This document shows positions 1-11,719 of a stretch of DNA of 64,000 nucleotides, in pieces. A program made the translations under genes and the position numbers. The notes under the pieces are model-generated. The model did no database searches and was not told the origin of the DNA. It was given only the letters and a program-made list of their open reading frames with translations. The DNA is from Sambucus nigra (lineage: Eukaryota; Streptophyta; Magnoliopsida; Dipsacales; Adoxaceae): contig OX422217.1 in assembly GCA_949130495.1 (NCBI GenBank), positions 540,455,137 through 540,519,136 of the forward strand, in the 5' to 3' direction. The number at the start of each line of letters is the position of its first letter. Position 1 is the first letter of the stretch.

Positions 1-2152
1 TGAAGCATCTTCTCGCCATCGCTTGGTTGCCATGGATCTCCATTACCCCACGCTCGGTCACATACTTTAGTTTTCGATGGTAGATCGAGGAGACTGCCTT
101 CATTGCGTGTAACCACCTTCTGCCGAGGATAGCCTGATATGGCGAGTCAATATCGACCACCAGAAATTCGATCATTTTAGAAACATTTCCTACCCTTACT
201 GGCAGCACGATCTTTCCTAAGGGCATAGTCATCTTTCCAGCGAAGCCAACTAAAGGGATAGTAGCTTCCTTCAGGTCGACAATGCTTAATTTCAATTTTC
301 TGAACAAGTCAAGATACATCACCTCGGACGAGCTTCCTTGGTCGACGAGCAATTTATCGACGTCATAGTTCGCTATCTTGAGAGTAATGATTAAAGCATC
401 ATGATGTGGGGTTCTCACTCCCACCAGATCTTCATCCATAAATACAATATGCTTACTATAGTCGATGTCATCTGCTCGCCAACGCTTTCCTGACTGTGTT
501 TTCGCTGGATCGATCTGAAAAGCTTGCATCACCGCCGTAAGCTTTTTCACCTCCATTCGAGCTGAATTTCCCTGAATCTGCTTCATGTCAGATACCCCAT
601 GAATTATTGTGAATTCGTGGCCGGTATCATCTTTAAGCACGTTATCGGGCCTTGCCTCTCTATGGGAAGCAACTTTCTCCACCTTTTTTTCCACGAATTC
701 ATTCAGATGTCCAGATTGGGCCAGCTCTTCGAGGTGGGACTTAAGAGCTTTGCAATGCTCAGTTTTATGTCCTCCCTCTTTGTGAAAAACGCATCTCAGC
801 GCGTTGTTTCTCTTCGAGGGATCTCCTCCCATTTTCCTGGGCCACTTGATGAATGATTCGTCTTTGATTTTTGCGAGGATTTTGTAAATTGGTTCCCTGA
901 AGACTGTGTTGACCGCCTGAAATGCTTTCGACACATCATTGTTGCCTGCGTTCTTGGAGCCATTTTTGCCCCCGTTCTTTCCTCCTTTCTTCTGGTTCTC
1001 AGTTTTGTCACTGCCCTTGGCAACGAGCTTAGCTCAACCGTTTTCTCCTGTGCTGAGACGGGTGACATCTTCCACCTTGGCATATTTCTCGATGCGGGCC
1101 ATTAGGTCGTCGATGGTGATGGATTCCTTCTTCGTCAGGGGCTGGTACAGAAGGGAAAATCTAGGTAGCCCAATTTTAAAAGAGGTCACTCCCACTTGCT
1201 CTGAGCAGTCCTCAACCTCGTTGAATAACTCCCAATACCTCTTCGCGTAGTCTCGGAGGGTCTTGAGGCATTTTTTTCATTGTTAGAAAAGCATTCACCC
1301 TTTTAGGATGGGAGCTACTAGTAATGAATCGGGCCGTGAAGAGTTCGGCCAGGGACTTGAAACTCCTGATGGATCGGTGGGGGAGCCTTTCGAACCATTT
1401 CTGAGCTACATCATGCAGGCTCGAGGGAAAAATTCGGCACATTAGTGCGTCTCGATTATTCTAGAGAGTCATGGCCTGCCGATATTGCCTGACGTGATCA
1501 ATGGGATCAGTCTTACCATCATAGATCTTGAACCTTGGAATAGCAAACTTCTCGGGGGCTTCTTTTTCTTCTATTTCCCTCGAGAAAGGTGATTTCATCT
1601 GAGTTTTGAGAGCTCGCTTTGCGAGTTCTCGGGTCGATCCCGTACCGTGATGTGTAAGGTGTTAGTCCATCTCCCTTCGAACCAGACTTCGTATGTTCTC
1701 GTTGCTGCTATTCGGGCTCATGTGATTGCGAGCTAGTCGCAGTTGCTCGAGCAGGTTGCCCTCTGACTCGTTCCCTCAGCTTTCTGGGATCCACGCCTGG
1801 GGCTCCTTCCTCGGCTGCGAGACTTGCTCGCCTGAGGGCTAGGAGTGCGGTATGGGCGCCTTTTGGTACCACGATAGAGCTCTCTCTCCATTCTTTTTAA
1901 CCTTCTTTTTAGGCGAGCATTCTCAGCCTCATGACTGCGAGAAGACTCCCTTTGCTCGTGGAGCCTCGCCTCATATGCATCAATCAGCCTGGATATCTAC
2001 GTGGACCTCGCTGGTCCTTGGCTTTCTTCTGAGGCTGGCCTTTCTAAGCGAGCCCTCTGATCTGAACGTCGAACTTCAGATCTAATCCTGCGAGGAGCAG
2101 GTGGTTCTTGGATATCTCCTGCCTGGGGAGCATTACTACTGTGACCAGACAT
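1..2152 (-). pseudogene. Degenerate gypsy gag-protease
   Basis: The likely start is the ATG at 2152. In order on the minus strand: a basic/Ser-rich N-terminus, a charged coiled coil (around 1880-1990, with ENARLKRRLKRMEREL), the capsid-type retrotransposon gag domain (about 1210-1500, with DVAQKWFERLP and ARFITSS), a Cys-His knuckle (about 740-800, HKEGGHKTEHC) and an aspartic protease (about 290-400) whose active site reads VDQGSSS, the usual D-x-G-S-S form of plant gypsy elements. In-frame stops occur at 1461-1463 (CAG to TAG) and 1034-1036 (CGA to TGA), and the frame shifts near 1270 and 1970. The product would have been capsid/nucleocapsid plus processing protease. It cannot be translated as it stands. 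Confidence 0.8.
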
Positions 2153-2198
2153 TTCGAGCTTTTTTCTGGCTGTGGGCTTTCTCAGGGAAGATAAACGG

Positions 2199-2217
2199 TT
2201 CCCACAGAGGACGCCAA
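2199..2217 (-). other. Primer binding site of the left gypsy element
   Basis: The minus strand reads TTGGCGTCCTCTGTGGGAA just inside the LTR end. It matches, with slight decay, the TTGGCGCCGTCTGTGGGAA site in Gypsy-2 at 39272, which supports a common lineage for the two elements. Confidence 0.75.
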
Positions 2218-2218
2218 T

Positions 2219-2624
2219 TGTGGTGACAATTATTATTCAACACAAAGAGATAAGAAAAACACAATCACCAAGCAGAAAAAGAAATATAAAATGCCAATCA
2301 CGTAACAAGAGATGTACGTGGTTCAGCAAAAAAATGCCTACGTCCACGGTGGTGCAGTCAGTATTATTTCTATGTACTCCGGAGAGATATTACAGAGAAT
2401 ACAATGTGTCCTTTGCCCCAGACCTAGGGTTTGTTATATACATGCCTATTTCAGGGAGTGGGGGTGTTGGACTCCCCCACGTCTTCCATCTTCTCCTGGA
2501 AACCCTCTTAATGGGAACATGGGAGAAGACTAAATCATAACCGGTTAAGATATGCGGGGTCTGGACTTTAGGCTACTACAATTGGGCTACTCGTCCAGGC
2601 CCATCATTCTATTTTTGAGTACCC

Positions 2625-2627
<3 letters not shown>
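2219..2627 (-). repeat. 5' LTR of the left gypsy element
   Basis: About 409 bp bounded by TGTGG and CCACA, placed directly next to the primer site on the gag side. The second copy is outside the window, so the outer boundary rests only on the short terminal inverted repeat and on the start of the TA run at 2628. Confidence 0.6.

Positions 2628-2659
<32 letters not shown>
2628..2659. repeat. (TA)n microsatellite
   Basis: About 16 TA units directly at the outer LTR edge. AT-rich target DNA or later slippage are equally possible origins. Confidence 0.9.
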
Positions 2660-2662
<3 letters not shown>

Positions 2663-4975
2663 TGTATGTACGCGCACCTTATATTTTGGCTGCGTGTGTT
2701 TTAATATATGTTGGTATGTATGTGTAGGTATGAATCTATGCTTTTGTCCCATAGGCTTTTTCATAAGCCTTAGGCCTGCATTCGATTTGACCAATGCAGT
2801 CCCATTACACCCTTAGCTATTTGCGAGGTTTCTGATTAATAACAGATGGCGTGGTCCTTTTACCATATTATTGTTGCCGATTTGACCCTCTATTGACAAA
2901 GCACTTGGCATTGCCCTTTTATTGTATTCTCGGCCCACGGTTTGTTAACAAAACCAAAAGATGGTTTTCGTTTTTTTATAAACGACGTCGCATTTAATTT
3001 TTTTTTAAATCAAAACTGATTTTCAATTTTTGAAACGACGACGTCGGATGTTTTGTTTAGCCCATGATTTTGTATCAAAACCGAAATGGTTTTGCTCTTC
3101 CTTCACCAAAACGACGCACTACCATTTTTGTTATAACGGTAACTTTTTAGTGTGTTACAGCTGTGTTCAACATACTTTTTAAAATGACTGTGTTTTATAA
3201 AACTGAAGTTACAATTTGTTTCTTGATTCTGTTAGTGTGTAACAGCTTGCACTACACATGTCACATTTTTAACACATCACTTTGTGTTTCTTTGTGAGCC
3301 CTCAGATCTATATTAATCAATGGCTTGTGTGTATTCTGTGTTAATCCATGTGATTCTTTTTACACCAATCTTCACACACTTGTGCACTCTATAAACCTTT
3401 TGTGTATCATTTTTGCTGAGCTGAGAAATTTATTTTTGTGGCTGAACTCTGTCAAAATTTTTAGAGAGAAAGAGAGATTAAACCAGAAATATTTTTGTGT
3501 CATCTTCAAGTATTGATTTCTGTCAAAACGAAAATGAAGATTAGACTTCTCTCATTGTAAATCTGCACTTACGATTTTTCAAGAGTATATTATTTTTGTA
3601 AGTGAGTTCTCTCATCTTTGTGTTTATTATTTAGATCAGTCTTTAGATCTAATATTTGTATACAACGCACACTATTCACGAAATTAATATTTGTGTGAAT
3701 ATTCTATTTGTATCTTGTTTGTGAAGATCTTGAATGTTTTTAAACATTTTGTTTTAAAACAGATTTTTCAGAAAATAGTTTGTAATATTCAGATTTATAT
3801 TGTTTGTGGTTTAGAAAATTAAACCTAACATTTTTGAGATCTAAGTTGTGAAGATTTAAAATCTGGAGTGAATATTGTTCTCTTGAGTACTTTAGACTGG
3901 TTTGATTTAATCTGAAATATTTGTGAAAATAGTCTTGATGAGATTTTAGATTAAAATATGATTTAATCTAATATTTGTTTTCTGAAAAACAAGATTGTGA
4001 ATATTTGACTTGCTGATTTGATTGAATATTTTCGAAGTCATTATTCTGTGAATATGATTACTTGATTGTGTAAGTGATTTTCAGTAACTGTTTTCATATT
4101 ATATCACTCACATTTATTCACGTTGTATTCACGTAGACACATATGAATGTGAATATTTGAACAAGTCTAGTGTTCAAGATTTAAAAGAAAGATAAAAAAG
4201 TTTTTCAAAACTGTATTGAAAGTCAAGAAGACTTGATTTGAGTGACATAAGACATGCGAAGATATATAGGAGATATAATCTGTTGCATAGCATTTGGTGT
4301 GTATTTATTAAGTGTGGGTGTGTGTCATATAGGATAGTACACCACACACTATCACTTCAATAGAAAATAACACAATAGGCACTGAGCTAATCTTGAGCTA
4401 GAAGAGAAAAAGGGAGAAGCTGAGAAGTGTAGAATGCAATAACAAGCGAGGACAGACTTAAAGAGAGAGCAGAATAAGTAACCGGGGAGGAGTCTTGGTC
4501 GTGTGGGGTAATCGCTACATCTATCTTCTTTAGTTGTCAAGTTTGTTGATTGTAACTCGTTCCTGTTGGTTTTATTGTTTTAGTGGAAGTAGATTAGGTA
4601 ACTCCTAGAGGAGTTCGTCGTTTTTCCCGGGGAAGGATTTTTGCGACGTAAAATAAATACCTCGTGCTTTACTTTAAAATTTGCAATATCTCGCCTCATA
4701 CGAAAACGTAGGTGAAATATCAGAAACTCACCTAATTAATTGAATCATATATTATCTGTTTTGACACCTAGTTAAATCAAGATAATATATAGGACTGTTA
4801 ATTAACTTAGCAAACTAAAATCTATTTTAGCTAAGTTAGCAATTCAAGAAAAGTTTGAATTGGTCCCCTCTTGAATAACATAGTTAACTCGTAGGTAACT
4901 GGAGTTTATTTCGCAAATAGTTTACTTCCGCACAGAAAGTCTTTGCGCATCGCCCTAGGTGGCCCCCAACAAAGT
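2660..4975. other. AT-rich unassigned DNA
   Basis: No coding region is supported here. Around 2980-3115 a GACGTCG-type motif (AACGACGTCG, AACGACGACGTCGG, AACGACGCAC) recurs three times. Around 4600-4700 there is sequence resembling the 3' end of a copia LTR or leader (CCCGGGGAAGGATTTTTGCG, then CTCGTGCTTTACTTT), but I find no second LTR copy or primer site. Old retrotransposon leader or intergenic DNA is the best guess. Confidence 0.4.
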
Positions 4976-6186
4976 GATTTTCCGCTTTGTCCATATTCAC
5001 TTCAATGGCTTAAAGCTCTTTTCAACGGGAGGAGTGATGCATGGTCTAAGACAAATTGAGGCACCAAATCATGTCTGTGAAGGGTGCTAGAAGGAAAGCA
5101 ATCAAGAATTTCTTCTCTTATTTGCAAGGCATGGAGAGCGAAGAAGCCACTACAATTGGTACACACGGATACAAGTGGACCACTTGAGCCTATGTCGTTT
5201 GGAGGTAATAAGTATTTTATTACTTTCATAGATGATTTCAGTAGAAAGTTGTGGACTTACTTTCTTAAAGAAAAATCTTCAGCCTTTACTGTATTCAAGA
5301 ATTTTAAGGTTCGCACTGAAGTAGAAAGTAAGCGTAAACTAATTACTCTTAGATCTAACCGATGGGTGAGTAAAATTCAAATGCATTTCAAGAATTTTCC
5401 AAAGAATATGGGATAAGGAACCAATTGATGGCTGCCTATACCCACAGCAAAATGGGACCTTTAAACGGAAGAATTGCACTATTCTGGAAATGATGAGATC
5501 CATTCTTAAAGAGAAAGGATGGTCGAAGCAATTCTGAGCAGAAGCTAGCATGTTCAGTACATTTATTGAATAGATGTCCAACCAAGATTGTGAGGAACAA
5601 GACACCTCAGAAGGCTTGGAGTGGCTACAAACCCAATGTTGCACAACTACGGATTTTTTGGTGTGTTGCATATGTTGAAGTTCCTGAAGCAAAAATAAGG
5701 AAGCTTGATGATCTTGGAGAAAAAATGTATCTTTGTGCGATAAAATGAGGAGTCAAAGGCCTACAAACTATAAAATTCACTAAAAAATAAGTTGGTGATT
5801 AGAAGAGATGTTATCTTGAGTGAAGAAGAAGCATAGAGCCGGAGCAGCAAAGAGGTGAACACTGAAAATCTGGTGGCAAATGAATCTGAGCAACTCCCAG
5901 AAGTTGTAATACCGATCGCTAGCCAACCTCCACCAAGCCCTCAACAATACCTCGAGTGCTGAATGAATCCATTGAGTTTTCGGCATACCTCTAATCTCTC
6001 GGAAGTTCCACCAAGTTCTCCTTCCTCCACGCCAGATCATCCAGTTGCCGCATCAGTTCGTTGACTCTTTATCAGGACGAGAAGTCTCACAGACATTTAT
6101 GAGTGTGAAGAAGAAGGTGCTAAAAACCTTTTCTATTAGTATGCAGATAATGATCCTTTATCTTTTCAAGAATCTATGCAAGATTA
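4976..6186 (+). pseudogene. Ty1/copia pol fragment (Copia-B): GAG-pre-integrase, integrase, linker
   Basis: The fragment starts abruptly inside the GAG-pre-integrase region (reading FRFGHIHFNGLKLFSTGG) and continues with the zinc-binding CEGC, the integrase core (LVHTDTSGPLEPMSFGGNKYF, ITFIDDFSRKLW) and the C-terminal integrase region to about 5750. The linker before RT follows, ending with NDPLSFQESMQD near 6186. Frameshifts and stops break it several times. It belongs to the same broad copia group as Copia-A but is a separate copy. Its left end abuts unassigned DNA and its right end abuts the LINE fragment. Not functional. Confidence 0.8.
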
Positions 6187-6980
6187 TTACTGGAGATCAA
6201 AATTATTTACTAAAATCCTTGCTAAAAGGCTGGGCCCTGTTGCTGCTAGAATTGCGTCTTAAAATCAAATAGGTTTTATACCTGGCGGCGAAGCATAATT
6301 CACTCTATTTCTCTTGCCTCTGAAAACATTAATCTTCTTGATTCTAAGTGCTAGGTTGAAATATTGGGATCAATTTTGATGTTGCTAAAGAATTTGACCC
6401 TATTGATTGGGGTTTCCTTCTTAAAGTTTTAATGGCATTTGGTTTTAATGATGTCTATAATGGAAATATTCTCAACTCTGCCAAGAGTTGTGCTTGTCAA
6501 TGGTTCCCCGTCAGGTTACTTTAGCTACTTCAGGGGAATGAGGCAAGGGACTCCCCCCCCCCCCCCCCCCCCCTCCTTATTCTCTTTGGCAGAAGTTGAA
6601 CTGAAAGTCAATGAGGGACACACCAAATGTATTTCATCTCCCAGAGGTTTCGAGGCTCCTTCTCATCTCATTTATGTCGACGATATAATGATTTTTTGAC
6701 AGATAAGATTCTAAATAGGTGAATACAGTTATGAAGATCTTTGATATGTATGCTAAGTGCTCTGGACAGGTGATCAACAAGGCCAAGTGCAACATTTTCT
6801 TGGGTAAAGGGGTAGTGAGCAGGGAAGAAGTTATTTGTTCTCCAACAAACATTAAAGAAGGCAAAAATCCTTTTATATACCCATGGGTTCCTATTTTTAG
6901 AAGCAAAACAGGGAAAAAACACTCGAAGTTATTGCAGACAGTGTTAAGAAATGGTTTTCTCATTTGTCCTAGTCTTTAGG
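6187..6980 (+). pseudogene. L1-type LINE reverse transcriptase fragment
   Basis: Non-LTR RT motifs appear in order across several frames: TKILAKRLGPVAARI with NQIGF (about 6205-6275), a degenerate catalytic block around 6370-6430, VLVNGSPSGYFSYFRGMRQG (about 6490-6550), the YADD-box equivalent YVDDIMIF (about 6675-6697) and CSGQVINKAKCNIF with the downstream I-K-E-G-K region (about 6760-6880). The copy is truncated at both ends. It has frameshifts and a run of 21 C at 6553-6573 where the family has PLSP. I see no poly(A) tail. Confidence 0.8.
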
Positions 6981-6998
6981 AATAATGGAGCACTTAGT

Positions 6999-7242
6999 TG
7001 TTAGCTCCAGTACTTTAGGTGTTAGTTGGTAAGTTCACTAAGTCAGTCAGTTTTGTTGGGTCTTTGTCCTAGTTTTAAGGAGTTAGTTTATTGCGTATGT
7101 GGTTTGCACGCTACCTGCTTGATGTATTGCCTATAAAAGGGCTAGATTTGATTGAATAAAGTGCATTGAGTTTTCCTCTCTTTGCTGTAGCTTTTATGCA
7201 CATAATTTTTCTATTTTCTTCAATTCCTTTCTTAAGTCATCA
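6999..7242 (+). repeat. Copia-A 5' LTR with TATA box
   Basis: About 244 bp from TGTTAGCTCC to TCATCA, directly before the primer site. A TATA box (TATAAAAGG) lies at 7132-7140 and a pyrimidine-rich stretch follows. The 3' LTR is absent, so the left edge is inferred from the TG start. Confidence 0.65.
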
Positions 7243-7243
7243 G

Positions 7244-7256
7244 TGGTATCAGAGCC
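7244..7256 (+). other. Copia-A primer binding site (initiator Met tRNA)
   Basis: TGGTATCAGAGCC is the standard complement of the plant initiator methionine tRNA 3' end, one base after the LTR end. Confidence 0.9.
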
Positions 7257-7323
7257 AGAGAGGAAACAGCAGCAGATATATTTCCTCTTTCACATTTGTT
7301 TTTTCTGCGGGAGCAGTAAACAT

Positions 7324-8817
7324 ATGGCTTCTGAAACTTCTGTGCAACTGGTCATTCCACGTTTTGATGGTCACTATGATCATTAGAGTATGCTGATGGA
7401 TAACTTACGGTCCAAAGAGTATCGGCATCTAGTTGAATCAGGTGTAGTAGAACCTGCAACTGTTGTGGTACTTAACAGAGGTGCAAAAAATAGAGCTAGA
7501 AGCCTGAAGTTAAAGGATTTGAAGACCAAAAATTATTTATTCCAGGCCATTGATAGGTCTATCCTTGAAATAATTCTCAATAAAGACACTTCCAAGCAGA
7601 TTTGGGACTCTATGAAATAGAAATATCAAGGATCGACACGGGCAAAGAGGCAGCAGCTTCAAGCACTTCGTTAGGAGTTCGAAACGCTTCAAATGAAATT
7701 GGGAGAGTCAATCTCTATTTTTTTCTCTAGGACAATGGAAATTATTAATAAGATGCGTGTCCATGGCGAGAAGATAGAAGAAGTGACTGTAATTGAGAAA
7801 ATTCTTCGATTATTGGCGCCGAAATTTAAATATGTGGTTCGTTCACTTGAAGAGTAAAGGATCTTGATGTCCTCTCAATTGATGAATTGCGAGGTTCATG
7901 ATTGGTTCATGAAAATAAAATGGTCCAACAAGACAAAGAAGAGCAGGCATTGCAGATCTCCACCAATAATCCGACTTCAACTCCAAGTAGACCAGATGAA
8001 GAAAGCAGTAGAGGCAGAGGAAATAAAGTTCATGGAAACCAACACCAAAAATCTGAAGATAATCAATTTCATGATTTTCAAGGGAGAGGAAGAGGACGAG
8101 ATGGCCGTCATTTGCCTACTTATAGACCAAAGTCAGCAGACAGATCCAAAGTTGAGTGCTTCCGATGTCACAGGTATGACCATTATAAGTCAGAATGTCG
8201 AACTAATTTAAATAGGGACAGTGGTGGAAAATCGAATTTGCAGAAAAAGAAGAAGTTTCTTTGTTGTTGGCTTGTCATGTGAAGGAGGAAACCAATAAAA
8301 ATATGTGTTACTTAGACACGGCTGCAGTAATCATATGTGTGGAGACAAGTCTACCTTCTCTGAATTGGATGAATCTTTTCGCGATTTCATGAAGCTCGGT
8401 GACAATTCTAAAGTTTCCATTATGGGAAGAGGAAATGTAACTATCCAAACCAAAGGGAATTCCACCCACACTATCTTTAATGTTATTTTTGTCCCTGATT
8501 TGAAGACCAGCTTGCTTAGTGTGGGTCAGCTACAAGAAAAGGGGTACGAGATCTCTATAAAAAATGGAGTATGTCGAATTCATGATGCAAAGTTGGGCAT
8601 AATTGCTCAAGTCAACATGACAACGAATCATATGTTCCCTCTTTATCTCCACAACACCACTAAATCATGATTTTCTGACTGAAGGAGGAGGCTTGGTTAT
8701 GGAATTTTTGGTATGGGCATCTCAATCTCGGTGGATTGAGAACACTCCAACAGAAGAACATGGTGACAGGTTTTCCTCAAATTACAGCTCCTTCTAAAGT
8801 TTGTGAAGAATGTGTTG
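7324..8817 (+). pseudogene. Copia-A gag, protease and GAG-pre-integrase
   Basis: The start is the ATG at 7324, 68 bases after the primer site. The UBN2-type gag region (SILEIILNKDTSKQIWDSMK near 7560-7620) is followed by an Arg/Gly-rich stretch and a zinc knuckle CFRCHRYDHYKSEC near 8160-8200. The protease active site (8305-8340) is now degraded; the YLDTAASNHMCG-type sequence is legible with a frameshift. A glycine-rich GAG-pre-integrase domain runs to the CEEC zinc motif at the CACTA junction. In-frame stops occur at 7384, 7618 and 7672, and a frameshift near 7853. Integrase continues at 13870. Confidence 0.85.
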
Positions 8818-8837
8818 CACTCACCAAAAATAGCAAT

Positions 8838-9118
8838 CTGACACGGTTTAAAACTCTGTCAGATCAAATCTGGCATGGTTTTGAACTGTGCCAGAATCAG
8901 GTATTTCAAAATGACCATTTTTTTCTGGCACGGTTTAAAAGTGTACCAGATTTGGCTAAATAGGAACAATTCTGGCACACTTTTAAACTGTTCCAGAATT
9001 TAATATTTTTGGCGCACTCAGATTGAGTACATTTTGGTACACTTTTGACACAGTTCAAAACCGTGTCAAAATTTGATACACTTTTGGCACGGTTTTGAAC
9101 TGTGCCAAATTTTTTGAT
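8838..9118. repeat. Left subterminal repeats of the CACTA element
   Basis: About ten degenerate copies in both orientations of a motif like GGCACGGTTTAAAACTGTGCC, each close to self-complementary. CACTA elements carry subterminal motif arrays that their TNPA-type proteins bind; that role is inferred here. The matching array is at 13650-13840. Confidence 0.75.
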
Positions 9119-9644
9119 CAAAGAAAGAAAAAATTATTTGAAAACAAATTAGGAAAATAATCAAATTCCAAATTTAGTAAGAAAAATATTTATTATTTGC
9201 ATAAAAAATAAGAAAATTCAAATTGCAAATCTCGCACGTTGTTGATAAACTAATGTATATGCAAACTTCAAAATATTACAAGTCTTACTAGTTCACAGAC
9301 CCAAAAAAAATTGGGCAGAGTTTCCTCTATTTTCTAGACATTTCAAAGCTGCTAATATAAACCTTGGGAAATGTAAAGTCCGCACGAGCATAAAAGTGAA
9401 CAATAAAATTACAGAAGCCCGCATGACCATAACACAAAAAAATAAAATCCTAAACATTAACGACATTAAATAAACGACCCCCTTATTGTAAGCCATTGAC
9501 TTCTTCGTGCGTTCCACGTGGATAAAAGCTAACGATAAAATGTTATCCTGCAAAAAACTAAGATACAAAAAAGAGATGATATCAGTAACCAAGTAATTTT
9601 TAAAAAAATCATATTCAATCTAAAAAATTGCGTATACGAGTTAT

Positions 9645-10775
9645 AATTATCGTCATATTTTTAAACCAAAAGTCTTGTGACTACGTGGTCAGCTCCTACG
9701 AGTTACATTAGTCCCATGCAAGGTGTTAGTGCCTATTACGGGACCGTTTGAGGGTTGGTTTAGGTTTTCACCCTCTAACGGCATGTTTTTAAGCATAATC
9801 TAAATATTTTCAAATTATCGTTATATTCTCAAACCGGGAGACCCTTGACTACGCTTTCAGTTCTTACAAGTTATATTGGTCCCATGCGAGGTGTACATGC
9901 TTCTTACGGGGCCGTTTGGAGGTTGGTTTGAGTTTTCACGCTTAAACGACTTATTTTTAAGCTTACTCTAGATATTTTCAAATTGTTGTTATATTCTCAA
10001 ACCTAGAGACCCGTGACTACGCGGTCAGTTTCTACGAGTTACATTGGTCTCGTGAGAGGTGTTAGTGCCTATTACGGGACCGTTTGAGGGTTGGTTTGGG
10101 TTTTCATCCTTTAACGGCTAGTTTTTAAGCGTAATCTAGATAGTTTCAAATAATCATAATATTCTCAAATAGGGAGACTCGTGACTACGCGGTCCGTTCC
10201 TATGAGTTATATTAGTCCCGTGCAAGATGTTAGTGCCTCTTACGGGGCGGTTTGATGGTTGGTATTGATTTTCACTCTCTAAGGGCATGCTTTTAAGCCT
10301 AATCTAGATATTTTCAAATTATCATCATATTCTCAAACCGAGAGACTCGTGACTATGCGATCAGTTCCCACAAGTTACATTGGTGTGCATGTATCTTACG
10401 AGGCCGTTTGGGGCTGGTTTGGATTTACACTCTTTAATGACTTGTTTTTAAGCACAATCTAGATATTTTCAAATTATCTTTATATTCTCAAACCTGTGAC
10501 TACGCGGTCAGTTCCTACAAGTTACATTGGTCTCGTGCGATGTGTTCATTCCTCTTACGAGGCCATTTGAGGGTTGTTTTGGATTTTCGCCCTCTAACGG
10601 CATCTTTTTAAGCCTAAATATTTTCAAATTATTGTCATATTCTCAAAAGGGAGACCCGTGACCATGCGGTCAGTTCCTACGAGTTACATTGATCTCATGC
10701 GAGGTGTTCGTGCCTCTCACGGGGTCGTTTGGGGGTTGTTTTGGGATTTCGCCTTCTAACGACATGTTTTTAAGT
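9645..10775. repeat. 168-bp tandem array, about seven units, inside the CACTA element
   Basis: The marker GACTACG or a one-base variant recurs at 9679, 9847, 10015, 10183, 10351, 10498 and 10660. Spacing is exactly 168 bp four times, then 147 and 162 bp because of small deletions. Each unit also holds TACGAGTTACATTGG, a TACGGGGCCGTTTGAGGGTT-like block and a TTTTAAGC-ATCTAGATATTTTCAAATTAT block. The units are clearly diverged from one another. There is no protein-coding signal. The unit length is close to the nucleosomal satellite size, but a satellite role is only a possibility. Confidence 0.85.
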
Positions 10776-11719
10776 CATTTTATGAAGGAAGCAATTGGCG
10801 GAGTCCCAAAACGATGATGAAAACATATAAAAGCTATATTTACAGAATTTCAACAAAGTGTAAGTTAAATATTTACAGAATTTCAACAAAATACAAGTTT
10901 AAGGGTGTCAGTAACATAGATACAAAGTTGAAGGCTTTCTGTTCTTTTTATTATTTTGTTCTTTCAAAGTTGCTTTTCGCCTGAACTTAGTTTATATTCG
11001 AGTACGTGATACTTGTTTTAGCTCTTCTTGTTTCCTTTGATACTATGTAAACTTGTTTTAGTATTCTATAAATTAATACAACATTTGATTTGAAATATTA
11101 ATTTGCAAACTAAAATTTGTTAGATCAATGTAAATTAAAAAGAGTAATATAACCATAAGTAGAATATAGACAATCTAGAAACATATTTTACAAATTACAA
11201 ACTTAAATTTGGTAATTAATTTTTTCACTCATACTTTAATAATGTTTATGCTTAAAAATTATGCCATATTTCGCCCCGTAAACCAAACTCCTGTATCCGC
11301 CACTAATGACACATAAATTACACGAATGACTAACCTTGGAGATGAGTGACAAAAGATCCGAATTGACTATTCAACCTCCTCTCGTACCTATCACAGAAAA
11401 GGACAGGGAATAATGAATATATAGATTTGACTATATAAGTGGTTTATTTATTATCAATTTTTTTAATCCAAGCTCTAATACAGTTGAAGCATATATATGT
11501 GCTGCGTTGGCTTTGTTTTCTGAACAAAGAAAACAGAAGAATTTCACTGACATTGTAATTCTCATTTTAAACAATAAGGTCCATAACATGTAATTATTTG
11601 CCAATACAAAATAAAATATGAAATGCCTAGTTTGTACGTCTCATAAATTTACCTATTCACCAACCACATTCAAAATAGGCATAAGGCTCACATGTATCAA
11701 GCAGAAGTTCCATTTATTA
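10776..11719. other. CACTA internal DNA without recognised content
   Basis: AT-rich sequence between the tandem array and the captured exons. It holds a short direct repeat (ATATTTACAGAATTTCAACA twice near 10830-10885). No coding region or RNA is supported. Confidence 0.4.

Larger units (their letters stand above)
1..2627 (-). mobile_element. Ty3/gypsy (Tat-like) LTR retrotransposon, 5' half, off left edge
   Basis: Read on the minus strand this is LTR, primer site, gag, then retropepsin; the rest of pol and the other LTR lie beyond the left edge. The gag carries the Cys-His knuckle variant and the coiled-coil N-terminus common in Tat/Retand-type plant gypsy elements, and the primer site is of the TTGGCGCC-like class that usually goes with them. 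The element is old: frameshifts and stop codons break gag. Lineage assignment is inference from motif style, since RT and integrase are not in the window. Confidence 0.8.

Noticed and set aside
599..1250. Plus-strand open frames at the left end
   Set aside because: They are antisense to the recognisable gypsy gag on the minus strand.
6553..6573. Run of 21 C as a biological signal
   Set aside because: It replaces part of a LINE coding motif and could be slippage or an assembly artefact; nothing else supports a role.
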